A stretch of 21,138 nucleotides of DNA from an uncultured Mucilaginibacter sp. (GCF_946481715.1 NZ_CAMLOV010000091.1:1-21138); one strand, 5' to 3'. Shown: positions 8,179 to 16,739, counted from the first letter of the stretch. Notes: generated from the sequence alone by a model not told the origin. Program-made: numbers and translations.

Positions 8179-8209
8179 CCGCCGGGTCTCGCGATAGCGA
8201 ACCCGGCGG
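8179..8209. repeat. REP-like hairpin with nested GATA tetraloop
   Basis: Outer arms CCGCCGGGT and ACCCGGCGG (9 bp) enclose an inner TCGC/GCGA stem capped by GATA, with one bulged C. The structure is GC-rich against AT-rich surroundings and has no T-run on either strand. It lies 22 bases after the DUF1080 stop codon. This fits a repetitive extragenic palindrome or a 3'-end stabiliser rather than a terminator. Confidence 0.65.
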
Positions 8210-8231
8210 TTCCTCAATGCCGAATTTCTTG

Positions 8232-8999
8232 TTACAAAGTCCTTACCCAAATATTGCGGTAGCTGATGGGTTTGCTTGGGTCGCCGTGTGATTGTAGTTT
8301 GATAGGCGCAGCACCATGCTTGCGGTATTGTGGCGCACCAATGTATGGGGTATCGCCCTTCAATTCGTAGTTGTTTTGTACCAGCGCACCATTATGGATA
8401 GCAGTTACCCTTGCCGGGGTTTTGATGGTACCATCCTCGTTAAAACGGGGCGCAGTCCAAACCACATCGTAGGTATTCCATTCGCCCGGCGGGCGGCAGG
8501 CATTTACCAGTGGCGGCGATTGCTTGTACATGCTGCCCGCCTGGCCATTGGTGTAGGTTTTATTATTGTAATTATCCAACACTTGCAATTCGTAACCGCC
8601 GGCACCCCATGGCAGGGCGGCTAAAAATATACCGCTGTTGCCGCGCCCCTGGCCGCTGCCCTGGATATCGGCAGGGATGCGGTACTCGATGTGCAGCTGA
8701 AAATCGGTGAATTTGCGTTTGGTGCATATATCGCCATTTTTTTTATTTACGGTGATAACCCCATCAGCCACATCCCATTTTTTGGCAGCGGTGGAGTCGT
8801 TTACCAAAATCCATTCGTCCAGGTTTTTCCCGCCGAATAAAACAATAGCGTCTGAGGGTGCATCGGCAGCCGTTTTGCCCGGGCTAACCACAGCCGGCAC
8901 GGGGGTATAAAATTCAGTGTCTTCGGGTTTGGCATTTTGTGCATTTGCGCCAAAAGTTGCCCCGGCAAGCAGTGCTGTTATTACAAAAAAGTGTCTCAT
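8232..8999 (-). CDS. Secreted DUF1080 (3-keto-disaccharide hydrolase family) protein
   Basis: The 255-residue protein has a signal peptide (HFFVITALLAGATFGANAQ) and one DUF1080 domain from about 50 to 255, a concanavalin-like beta-sandwich. Recognisable family stretches are LFGGKNLDEW, GRGNSGIFL, YELQVLDNY and the closing PIKLQSHGDPSKPISYRNIW. The family is annotated as 3-keto-disaccharide hydrolase, and members act on glycosides oxidised at C3; the exact substrate here is not known. It is the third gene of the leftward cluster with a cytochrome-quinoprotein gene and a longer DUF1080 protein. A 244-base spacer with a repeat array separates it from the cytochrome gene. It is followed by a REP-like hairpin and a terminator, so it closes the operon. 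Confidence 0.88.
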   Translation of the reverse strand: MRHFFVITALLAGATFGANAQNAKPEDTEFYTPVPAVVSPGKTAADAPSDAIVLFGGKNLDEWILVNDSTAAKKWDVADGVITVNKKNGDICTKRKFTDFQLHIEYRIPADIQGSGQGRGNSGIFLAALPWGAGGYELQVLDNYNNKTYTNGQAGSMYKQSPPLVNACRPPGEWNTYDVVWTAPRFNEDGTIKTPARVTAIHNGALVQNNYELKGDTPYIGAPQYRKHGAAPIKLQSHGDPSKPISYRNIWVRTL

Positions 9000-9052
9000 A
9001 TTTTTGATGATAAATGATATGTTTAATAAAAAGTACCCGGGCTAAAAAAACT

Positions 9053-9093
9053 CCCGAAAACCACAGAAAAGCACCGAAAAACCTCCGAAAAAC
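9053..9093. repeat. Short degenerate CCGAAAA-type tandem repeat
   Basis: About four units of 10-11 bases share a CCGAAAAC-like core: CCCGAAAACC, ACAGAAAAGC, ACCGAAAAACC, TCCGAAAAACG. They lie between the DUF1080 start and the TGTACG array. The repeat is imperfect and could be simple low-complexity drift. Confidence 0.45.
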
Positions 9094-9119
9094 GCCGATT
9101 TATGCAAACTGCGTTTTGC

Positions 9120-9233
9120 CTGTACGAAACTGTGCGAATCTGTACGAAACTGTACGAAATTGTACGAATCTGTGCGAAACTGTACGATTTGTACGAAATT
9201 GTACGAGGCTGTACGAACTGTACGGTTCGTACA
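9120..9233. repeat. Tandem TGTACG array, 11 units at 9-10 bp spacing with inverted terminal copy
   Basis: Hexamers TGTACG or TGTGCG start at 9121, 9131, 9141, 9151, 9161, 9171, 9181, 9190, 9200, 9210 and 9219. The unit consensus is TGTACGAAAC; two units (9131, 9171) carry TGTGCG. The array ends in an inverted copy, giving TGTACG-GTT-CGTACA at 9219-9233. It fills the gap between the cytochrome gene and the DUF1080 gene, ending 10 bases from the cytochrome gene stop. The spacing is close to one DNA turn, so proteins bound to each unit would lie on one face. It could equally be a slippage-generated minisatellite. There are no spacers, so it is not a CRISPR array. Confidence 0.9.
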
Positions 9234-9243
9234 ACCTTTAGGC

Positions 9244-11157
9244 CTATTTTAATGATCTTATCCAGGTAGCTATCTTCCTGGCATCCGGTTCTGTAACCTG
9301 CGGCATCGGTGGCATTGGGGTACTGTAATCAGGCCAATGCTCCGGCTTCGGGTTCTTTATCAGCGCCATGATCTGTGCCACGCTGTAATTGCGTTTTGCT
9401 ACGTCCTTAAATGCCGGCCCAACCTGCTTAACGTTAGGGTTATGGCAGGACGAACAAGTGTTTTTAGCTAACAAGGGCTTAATTTCCTCGTAAGTAAGCG
9501 CTTTTGCTGGTATTGCCGCGGCCTTTGCAGTGGTTGCTTTAACAGCGGCCGGTTTGTCTGCTGCAACGGCTTTCAGCGAGTTTTTTGTGCTGACTTCGCT
9601 CATGCTTAATTTTTTCCCTTCGGGGATATTGTTCAGGGTATAGTAAGCAGTTGGGTGTACCAGGTTAAAGTAGTTCTCCTTATCGCGGATGCCATCCAGC
9701 GTAATGGTATGGATATAGCGCTCGCGCAGGTTGCTTACTACAATACGTGCTTTCAGCCCGTCTTCAGACACCTTAACGCCTGTGATATTGCATTTTTGGT
9801 TGTTCACTGGCGGGCTGCCATATACGCCGTGGTATTTATAAATGTAGCTTTCTACCGAGTATGAGGCAATATCTTCTGCTACTTTCTTATCAACCGGTTT
9901 GGTAAATTCAACCTCAAAACCATCGGGCATGGCACGTATGGCACGCATTTCAAACGGGATCTGGTTGTTCCAAATCAAACGTTGCAAGCCCATAGTAGCC
10001 TCCCCTGCAGAGCCCCAACCCCTATTGGTTTCACCTGCTGCCAGGGAGCCATCAGGCAACCAGGCCAACCGCACCACTCCCGACTGGAAGCCGCTGCGGA
10101 AAGCCCATGCAGCACCCTGGTATTCGCCATTTACTTTTTCGAGGAACACCCTGTCTACCATGCTTTGCCCCTGGTCGCACACCAATAGCTGCTCTGCAAA
10201 CGGGCCAAAAACGCCATCAGGTATCTTCACAATCTCGGAGTTGGAGATACCTAAGATACCATGCGGCAGCCAAACGGTAGGCAACTGCAACTCGGGAATT
10301 TCTTTTTTTGCCTCAAATTCAGTTTTAAATTTCTCGTTTACAATATTTTGTGGCTTAAACGGCTGCCCGTTCTTATCAAATTCTATACGGGGGTTATTGG
10401 TAGCAAAGAATTTTTCCTGTGTTAGTTTCAGTGGCGAATTTGGCAGGTTGGTCCATACCAGGCTCGCGGGATGGCCCATAAATGCGCCCTTGGTAACCTG
10501 CATAATACTGCCCGAGCCTACCCAATCGCCCTGGTTATCGCTATACCAAAGCTGCCCGTCGATCATACTGATACCGCAAGGCGAGCGCAAACCTGCCGCC
10601 CATGGCGTAACCTTACCATCTTCGGTAATATTCAGCGCCCAACCGCGGTAGGGAACCATACTTTTTGGGTGCCACCAATCCGGCGGGAAACCGAGGTTAA
10701 GTGTTACAAAGAAAGATCCATCCGGCGCAATTTTAGGCCCGAAGCTGTATTCGTGGTAATTGCCCGACAGTGGCCAGGCGTAAACGGTTTCAAACACATC
10801 GGCTTTGCCATCCATATTGGTATCTACTAACTTGGTTAGCTCACCGCGTTGTACAACGTATAAAGCACCGTCTTTGTAGGCAGCGCCTAACACCTCGTGC
10901 AATCCCGATGCAAATTTCCGGAAGAATGGGTGCTGGCTGGTGGGGTTCTCCACAATAAAAATATCGCCGCGGCGGGTAGTTACCGCTAAACTGCCATTGG
11001 GCAGGGTGCATAAACCACCAACCTCTAATATGGTACCTTCGGGTGCGGGTACCTTCATTATCTTAAAAAAGTCGTCTTCCTTAGGCGACTCGGCCTGCGC
11101 AAAAGCCTGCTGCATAGCCGATAGCATAACAATGCCTATAACTAATATAAATTTCAT
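9244..11157 (-). CDS. Sorbosone/glucose-dehydrogenase-like protein with C-terminal cytochrome c
   Basis: From the ATG at 11157 the protein has 637 residues. The frame stays open to an ATG at 11223, adding 22 charged residues in front of the signal peptide (KFILVIGIVMLSAMQQAFAQ). I prefer the inner start because it puts the signal peptide at the N-terminus. The N-terminal part is a six-bladed beta-propeller of the sorbosone-dehydrogenase/PQQ type (GGLCTLPNGSLAVTTRRGDIF, LWYSDNQGDW). An Ala/Lys-rich linker follows, then a small class I cytochrome c with CSSCH at about 568-572 and a candidate axial Met in TPMPPMP. It probably oxidises a sugar in the periplasm and passes electrons to its own heme; quinone cofactor and substrate are inferred. 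It lies between two DUF1080 genes on the same strand, which suggests that it supplies or handles keto-sugars. Confidence 0.82.
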   Translation of the reverse strand: MKFILVIGIVMLSAMQQAFAQAESPKEDDFFKIMKVPAPEGTILEVGGLCTLPNGSLAVTTRRGDIFIVENPTSQHPFFRKFASGLHEVLGAAYKDGALYVVQRGELTKLVDTNMDGKADVFETVYAWPLSGNYHEYSFGPKIAPDGSFFVTLNLGFPPDWWHPKSMVPYRGWALNITEDGKVTPWAAGLRSPCGISMIDGQLWYSDNQGDWVGSGSIMQVTKGAFMGHPASLVWTNLPNSPLKLTQEKFFATNNPRIEFDKNGQPFKPQNIVNEKFKTEFEAKKEIPELQLPTVWLPHGILGISNSEIVKIPDGVFGPFAEQLLVCDQGQSMVDRVFLEKVNGEYQGAAWAFRSGFQSGVVRLAWLPDGSLAAGETNRGWGSAGEATMGLQRLIWNNQIPFEMRAIRAMPDGFEVEFTKPVDKKVAEDIASYSVESYIYKYHGVYGSPPVNNQKCNITGVKVSEDGLKARIVVSNLRERYIHTITLDGIRDKENYFNLVHPTAYYTLNNIPEGKKLSMSEVSTKNSLKAVAADKPAAVKATTAKAAAIPAKALTYEEIKPLLAKNTCSSCHNPNVKQVGPAFKDVAKRNYSVAQIMALIKNPKPEHWPDYSTPMPPMPQVTEPDARKIATWIRSLK

Positions 11158-11232
11158 GGCTGTTTTTACCTTTAAAAATCTTCCAACTTCTTTATCCTTT
11201 CCAACAATTAATAAATCCTTCATATCCGGTTC

Positions 11233-13065
11233 TTAAAAAATGATAGAATAGGTTACTTTCTTTTGAATAGGTATCACCAGTTCTTGCATGCCGCCCGATG
11301 TGCGTACTGTTGGCTTGCCATCGTTGCCTTCATCTACCCGGATATAATACTGGTCGTCGATACTGTATAAACTCCCTTTCAGCAATTCTATTTTACCACC
11401 CTGCGCCAGGCGTACGGATAGGCCTGCTACCGGGCTTACTATATTTACCTCCCGGTGAAGCCCTTGTCCGCCTGGCATAACAGTACTGGCATCAGTTACC
11501 ACAGTACCGTATAAGGTATATTTAAACGTAGGCCGGCCATCAGCATCCAGTGTATAACCTTTTGGTTTGTAGCCGGTGCCGTTGGTATCTGCCGGCCACG
11601 CTGCATCGGCAGTGGCCAGTTTTGCAATACCCGGTGCGGGTTTGCCAAAATATTGAACCGAACCGGCAGGTTTCGATGATCCGTCGCCCCGTTCGTGCCA
11701 CATAGGTGTAGCATCCAGGAAACCGCCGCGCCATATCTGCACAATCATGCCCTTATCCGCGTCATATGTATAATGCAGTTGTTCAACACTACCAACGCCG
11801 ATGCCGTGCGTAACGCGTATACCGCCGGGTACGTCGGTAAAGCTGCGGAGGATGACATTTTCGGGGGCATTGATAAGGATAGGGTCTATCGCATCGTTAG
11901 AACTTACATTGCCATCGCTTAGCAGGTACTCACGTACACCCGGGCCAGAAACCGTAAGCCCCAGGGCAGCTTTTGCCCAGTCGATATACTTACTGTAGAA
12001 TATTTCGAAAGGCAGGTCTCCGGCCGGCAGTTGCACCGATCCGCTCCCTCTAAAACCCGATGCGGATACTGCCGGTGCGCCGTTGATACGTAATGCGCCT
12101 TTACCACCCGGTACACTTAATTTAAAAGTATACTCGCCTGCTTCGTTAACATGGATGGTACCTGTGTATTTTAATAAAAACAGATTGGCCGGTTTTACCT
12201 CGTTGGAGGTAAGCATGGGGGTAGTGCCCTCTGCATCCGCCTTTAAGGTTTTATAATCAGGTTCAGCATTAAAGTTGCCTTTGTAAACTGTGTATTTGAG
12301 GTTTGTTACCGTAGGGTGTGGTTTGTTAAAATTGGTGTAGCTGATATTTTTAAAAGCCACCGCACCGTGATCACCTTGAAGGCGTAGCGGGCCAAGGGGG
12401 CCTTCCTTAGCGTCAAAAGAGCCGCGGGTTGGTCCGGATAGTTCTACATTTTCCTGTATCAGTACACCATTAAGCAATACATACAGTACTTTGGCGTTGG
12501 CTATTTTTACGCCCTTATCGTCAAACTTTGGGGCTTGGAAGGATATGCGTATGTGCTGCCACAAGCCGGGCGCTCGACTGGCGTTTTGCCTTGGCGCATG
12601 GCCCTCGTAACCTTTTTGGCCATCAGGTTTACTATCGTCCCACCGCTCGTAAATGCCCCCGTTATCGCTCGATTTTGGGTTTACCGTACCCCAGCTATCC
12701 AGCAGTTGTATCTCGTAACGTCCCTGCAGGTAAATGCCTGAGTTTGCTCCTTTGGCCATGGTGTAATCCATTTCCACGTCGATATCTCCATGCTGGAGAT
12801 CGAAATAAAGATCGTGACCGGGGTTTTTCTCGTCCACTTTGTTTACCAGTACGCCGGTTCCCTGCGTTAGGTTAAATTCGTTGGTCTTGTCCAAATCGGC
12901 ATGTACGCCGCCGGCAATTTCCCAGTTTTTTGGGGGAGCTGTAAAGGCAGACAGGTTACCTAACGATACCTGGCTGGCTAAAGTTTGTGCACTGGCAGGC
13001 TGAACACCTAATGCGTAAACAAGCAATAAAGCAATGCCGGCCACTTTGTAAATTTTCTTATTCAT
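11233..13065 (-). CDS. Secreted DUF1080-PA14 protein with extra C-terminal beta domain
   Basis: The 610-residue protein begins with a signal peptide ending near residue 27 (QPASAQ). A DUF1080 domain covers about 75-243 (GANSGIYLQGRYEIQLLDSWG, LGPLRLQGDHGAVAFKNISY). A PA14 domain, usually carbohydrate-binding, covers about 255-385 (LKYTGTIHVNEAGEYTFKL). A third beta-rich domain runs from about 397 to the end and includes IWRGGFLDATPMWHERGDG, a stretch typical of proteins linked with quinoprotein cytochromes. It is likely a sugar-processing enzyme of the 3-keto-glycoside type with its own binding module. Its stop codon lies 75 bases before the cytochrome gene's preferred start (9 bases from the alternative one), so the two are surely co-transcribed. 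A promoter candidate lies upstream at 13130. Confidence 0.86.
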   Translation of the reverse strand: MNKKIYKVAGIALLLVYALGVQPASAQTLASQVSLGNLSAFTAPPKNWEIAGGVHADLDKTNEFNLTQGTGVLVNKVDEKNPGHDLYFDLQHGDIDVEMDYTMAKGANSGIYLQGRYEIQLLDSWGTVNPKSSDNGGIYERWDDSKPDGQKGYEGHAPRQNASRAPGLWQHIRISFQAPKFDDKGVKIANAKVLYVLLNGVLIQENVELSGPTRGSFDAKEGPLGPLRLQGDHGAVAFKNISYTNFNKPHPTVTNLKYTVYKGNFNAEPDYKTLKADAEGTTPMLTSNEVKPANLFLLKYTGTIHVNEAGEYTFKLSVPGGKGALRINGAPAVSASGFRGSGSVQLPAGDLPFEIFYSKYIDWAKAALGLTVSGPGVREYLLSDGNVSSNDAIDPILINAPENVILRSFTDVPGGIRVTHGIGVGSVEQLHYTYDADKGMIVQIWRGGFLDATPMWHERGDGSSKPAGSVQYFGKPAPGIAKLATADAAWPADTNGTGYKPKGYTLDADGRPTFKYTLYGTVVTDASTVMPGGQGLHREVNIVSPVAGLSVRLAQGGKIELLKGSLYSIDDQYYIRVDEGNDGKPTVRTSGGMQELVIPIQKKVTYSIIF

Positions 13066-13129
13066 TTTAGTTAATTTGGCGGTAAAGGGGTTAAAAAAGC
13101 ACGCCGTAATAAATTAAGTTTATTTGCTT

Positions 13130-13137
13130 CAAATATA
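13130..13137 (-). promoter_or_regulatory. Candidate -7 promoter element of the DUF1080/cytochrome operon
   Basis: TATATTTG on the minus strand matches the Bacteroidota TAnnTTTG consensus fully. The -33 region is weak. Transcription would start near 13123, giving a leader of about 58 bases. The match sits in the only sizeable gap between the FG-GAP gene and this operon. Confidence 0.45.
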
Positions 13138-13141
13138 ATAA

Positions 13142-13155
13142 AACAATCGATTGCA
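13142..13155. promoter_or_regulatory. LacI-like operator candidate overlapping the promoter spacer
   Basis: CAATCGATTG at 13144-13153 is a perfect palindrome with a central CG. Extended, the right half TTGCA fits the LacI-family pattern TGnAAnCGnTTnCA, while the left half (AACAA) does not. It lies just upstream of the -7 element, where a bound repressor would block polymerase. No regulator gene is in the window. Confidence 0.35.
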
Positions 13156-13160
13156 CATAA

Positions 13161-16100
13161 TTATTTTGCGCTTCGCGAATGGCCAAAATTGTCAAAAATG
13201 GTAATATTTGCTATATCGCTCCCGATAGTTATAAACCTTGCTGATTGGGAGAGGAAAGATGCTCCAAAATAGAACTCTTGTTTTTCGGTTTTACCATTTT
13301 TATATTTAATCAAAGCATAAGCATCCCCCGGATTAACGGTTAGGACGGGTGCAGTAGATTTCCATTTAAACATCTTCATCACATCATTATTTTGGCTGGC
13401 GGCCAATAGCAAACGCCCTTTGTTATCCCTAAGTTTTACCAGTGCTTTGCCATTACCGGGAATGTAAATGCCGCTTTGCAGGATGCTGAGTGGTTTAAAC
13501 CCTCCTTTACCGTCGCCTTTCAACATCAACCCATTAAGTGCATCGTAACGGCCGATGGATGCCTCGGTACCAAAATCGTTGCCATTCATCACCACATCCA
13601 GGTTGCCGTCACCATCAAAATCGCCTGTTTCCATCCCGTTCAAAACAGATACTTGCGCCTCAACAGGTAAAGGTATTAGCGCGAACTTGCCGTTTCCATC
13701 GTTTCGGATATAACATGATTTTAGCATATTGGCTTTTAACCGGAGTGCGCCTTTGCGCTGTTCGGGCGTTAAAATATCGTCCATAGTAGCCGTAGCGTAC
13801 GATTTAAAGTTGGTGTACTTCTTTTTCATGCTGATCATTTGTTTCAACATGTCGTCGCGCCCCTGAACCGGGAATTCTTTTCGCTCGCCGTTTTTATCTA
13901 ACAGGAATATCGACGGGATGGCACTATAGGCACCGCTCTTATCAAAATCTTTTGCTGTAATGTAAACCGGGTATTCGTCGCTGGCTTGTATAAGGCTGTT
14001 TTGCCCAACGTTGCCCACAATGTAATCTATACGCCCGGTATGCCTGAAATCGCCCGCGGTAATAGAGTTCCACCAGCCCAGCTTTCCGGCAATACCGGTA
14101 TCCGGCGTAACATTTACAAATTTGCCATGCTGGTTTTTGAGGAACGTAACAGGCATCCACTCGCCGGCCATTACCAGGTCGGGCCAGCCGTCGTTGTCAA
14201 AATCAGTGAAAAGAGCATCGCAAACCAGCCCGAGATCTTTTAGCTGCGGGGCAACTTCGGCGGTAACATCTGTAAATTTAGCATGCCCGTTTTGGCTGTC
14301 ATTTCTTAAGATCACGCTGCTTACCGGTTTTGGGTATTCCCATGGTTTTACCCTGCCGGAAACAAACAGGTCCAGTTTGCCATCTTTATTGTAATCGAAC
14401 GCACGGACGCATAGTTTGCTGGTGTAGTTGGATGGTACTGCATCTTTCGCAGCAGCGAAATTACCCTTGCCATCGTTCAGGTACAGCCTGTCCTGATACT
14501 CAGGGTCATTTGGCGCAGCTTCGTAACCGCCACTCGCTATATATAGGTCCAGTTTGCCGTCACCATTAGCATCAAACAGCAACATGCCGGCATCTTTAAA
14601 AATAATTGGCGGGAATGTTGTACCCGGAAGCAAATTGCGTTGCCTGAATTTTCCGTTTGGCAACTGAAAAAATACTTTGGCCTGGTTGTAAGAGTCGCCG
14701 CCTACCACCATATCATCCAACCCGTCGTTGTCGATATCGCCAACGGCCAAAGCGGGTGCGTAATCTGACAGTTTATGCGGTAGTAGCTTCTGAATATTAA
14801 AATCGATAAAAGATGCCGATATGTGTGTGTAATGCATATCTACCGAATCTGTCACTTCTGTAAATAATGACTTGGTATCAACCAGTGGCTGCGCGTCTGA
14901 ATAACTGCTCTGCGCGCTAACAATGTTTGCTACTATTTTCTGATTGGCTTTTACATTAAAAAGTGTTTGCTTTTTTCCGTTGGGCCATTTTACTACTACC
15001 GAATCTGCCCTGTTTATTTTGCCCAGGCCAAAATGGGCGATATTCTCCATCGACGATAAATACCCGCGGTAAGGCGTATTTTCGTACACCTGCTGCTTGC
15101 CATTATCATAATAGATATTAACAATGGCGCCCAACCCGTTTAGGTTTTGCTTGCCGCCCTTAAAAGCTACCTGCAGGTAATTTTGGGCAGAAAGATTCTT
15201 TTCATCATCTCGCGACGTGTTGCGGTATACCAGCGCCTCATCATTTATATTGTTGATCACCATGTCCATCGCTCCATCGTTGTCCAAATCGGCATAAACG
15301 GCACCATTGCTAAAAGTAGGAATATCCAGCCCCCACTCCTTGCTTACATCTTTAAAGGTTAGGTCGCCATTGTTTTGGAAAGCGTAATTAGGTATTTTAA
15401 TTTCGGGGATCTGCTTCAGCACCGTTTCTTTGGATGCTACGGCGTAGGCTTGTTGCCTGTATATCATAAAATCCCTGTCGGAAACGTCCTTGGGGAAGCC
15501 GTTAGTAATAAGCATATCGCGGTAGCCATCGTTATCAAAATCGGCCAATAACGGGGTCCAGCTCCAGTCAGTTTGGGCTATGCCACTTAAAAACCCAATT
15601 TCGCTAAAGGCCGGGCTGCCAATTTTGCCCTGCTGCCCTAAACGCGGGCCACAATTTAGCTGCAAGGTATTACGTACATATTGGTACTGGTAACCAAAGG
15701 CATCAAAGTTTTGATAAGTTTGATAACTGCTTGGCCCAAGCATCATTTTTTTACGGTAATTGTCAGCCGGGTTCATATCCAGCTCTACCACATCGGCAAG
15801 GCCGTCGTTATTAATATCGGTTACATCCTGCCCCATCGAGTTTAGCGATGTGTGCTTAAAATATTCTTTCGAACGGTCGGTAAAAGTACCGTCGTGGTTA
15901 TTGATGTATAAAAGGTTATTGGAGATAAAATCGTCGGATACGTAAATATCTTTCCAACCATCGCCATTAAAATCTACTGTTGAAGCACCATGCCCAAAAC
16001 CGCTTATGGTAACGCCCGACTGAGTGGTTACATCGGTATAAACGGGATGGCGCAAGGCCTCGTTCCAATCGTTTCGGAATAATCTCCCGGTAATAATATG

Positions 16101-16739
16101 CGGGCCGCGGTTAATTGCCGGGCCAAAAACATTAGGGTTGTACGTTGAACTGGCGTTATTAACGGTGAGGTACATATCCATGTCGCCATCGTTATCATAA
16201 TCAAAAAAGCTGGCCATGGTAGATTGTGTGCCCGCCTGCAAATTGTATTCTTTGGCCATATCTTTAAAGTGCGGCACCTTATCTTCATCCAACCCCTGAT
16301 TTATGTAAAGCAGGTTGTACCGTTTGGTAGAATCGGCATAAATGGTATTACAAACGTAAATATCCAATAGCCCATCATTGTTGATATCCACTACAGCAAC
16401 GCCACGGCTCCATCGGCCATTGCCATTAACGCCGGCGGTTTCTGTAATATCCGTAAACTTAAAATCCCCCTTATTGAGGTATAATTTACTGGGAACCATA
16501 TTGCCGGTGAAGTATAAGTCCTGTAACCCATCGTTATTAAAATCGCCAACGCCAACGCCACCTCCGTTGTAGATATTAACAACATCCAAAGGGTTGATGG
16601 AATCATTCTCGGTGATTTGGTTTTTAAAATCGATACCGGAATGCGAAGAGGATATTTGCTGAAAGCGGGTTGTTTTATTTTTACAGGAAAACAAGCAGCA
16701 CACACCTATTAAAACAAAAAAACTGTAAAAAATTCTCAT
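13161..16739 (-). CDS. FG-GAP/VCBS repeat lipoprotein with ASPIC/UnbV domain (CRTAC1-like)
   Basis: From the ATG at 16739 the protein has 1192 residues. The frame stays open 28 codons further to 16823, but that would bury the signal peptide. The signal is RIFYSFFVLIGVCCLFSC with lipobox Cys19, so it is a lipoprotein. I count twelve canonical calcium-binding DxDxDG repeats (for example DFNNDGLQD, DINNDGLLD, DYDNDGDMD, DFDGDGNLD) and one degenerate copy (DFRHTGRID). These form probably two beta-propellers. An ASPIC/UnbV domain lies between repeats 7 and 8 (LGAIVNIYYDNGKQQVYENT, HFGLGK, VVVKWPNGKKQ). Such proteins commonly accompany SusC/SusD in Bacteroidota; a surface binding or scaffold role is likely but unproven. 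It lies behind a strong terminator and so may have its own promoter. An imperfect palindrome GTTTGGACAAAC sits upstream at 16798-16809. Confidence 0.85.
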   Translation of the reverse strand: MRIFYSFFVLIGVCCLFSCKNKTTRFQQISSSHSGIDFKNQITENDSINPLDVVNIYNGGGVGVGDFNNDGLQDLYFTGNMVPSKLYLNKGDFKFTDITETAGVNGNGRWSRGVAVVDINNDGLLDIYVCNTIYADSTKRYNLLYINQGLDEDKVPHFKDMAKEYNLQAGTQSTMASFFDYDNDGDMDMYLTVNNASSTYNPNVFGPAINRGPHIITGRLFRNDWNEALRHPVYTDVTTQSGVTISGFGHGASTVDFNGDGWKDIYVSDDFISNNLLYINNHDGTFTDRSKEYFKHTSLNSMGQDVTDINNDGLADVVELDMNPADNYRKKMMLGPSSYQTYQNFDAFGYQYQYVRNTLQLNCGPRLGQQGKIGSPAFSEIGFLSGIAQTDWSWTPLLADFDNDGYRDMLITNGFPKDVSDRDFMIYRQQAYAVASKETVLKQIPEIKIPNYAFQNNGDLTFKDVSKEWGLDIPTFSNGAVYADLDNDGAMDMVINNINDEALVYRNTSRDDEKNLSAQNYLQVAFKGGKQNLNGLGAIVNIYYDNGKQQVYENTPYRGYLSSMENIAHFGLGKINRADSVVVKWPNGKKQTLFNVKANQKIVANIVSAQSSYSDAQPLVDTKSLFTEVTDSVDMHYTHISASFIDFNIQKLLPHKLSDYAPALAVGDIDNDGLDDMVVGGDSYNQAKVFFQLPNGKFRQRNLLPGTTFPPIIFKDAGMLLFDANGDGKLDLYIASGGYEAAPNDPEYQDRLYLNDGKGNFAAAKDAVPSNYTSKLCVRAFDYNKDGKLDLFVSGRVKPWEYPKPVSSVILRNDSQNGHAKFTDVTAEVAPQLKDLGLVCDALFTDFDNDGWPDLVMAGEWMPVTFLKNQHGKFVNVTPDTGIAGKLGWWNSITAGDFRHTGRIDYIVGNVGQNSLIQASDEYPVYITAKDFDKSGAYSAIPSIFLLDKNGERKEFPVQGRDDMLKQMISMKKKYTNFKSYATATMDDILTPEQRKGALRLKANMLKSCYIRNDGNGKFALIPLPVEAQVSVLNGMETGDFDGDGNLDVVMNGNDFGTEASIGRYDALNGLMLKGDGKGGFKPLSILQSGIYIPGNGKALVKLRDNKGRLLLAASQNNDVMKMFKWKSTAPVLTVNPGDAYALIKYKNGKTEKQEFYFGASFLSQSARFITIGSDIANITIFDNFGHSRSAK

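Noticed and set aside
9120..9233. CRISPR array
   Set aside because: Units are about 10 bases with no unique spacers, and no cas gene is present.
9014..9241. Open frame of 75 codons on the + strand with repeated LYETVRN-like residues
   Set aside because: The repeated residues are the translation of the TGTACG array. The 9- and 10-base unit lengths do not keep frame, so this is not a selected protein repeat.
9899..10651. 250-codon open frame antisense to the cytochrome gene
   Set aside because: It lies wholly inside a gene with clear domains and heme motif. Its composition (Pro, Ser, Thr rich) is typical of an antisense shadow.
11158..11223. 22-residue N-terminal extension of the cytochrome protein
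   Set aside because: The frame is open to an ATG just after the preceding stop, but the extension is charged and would displace the signal peptide, so the inner ATG was chosen.
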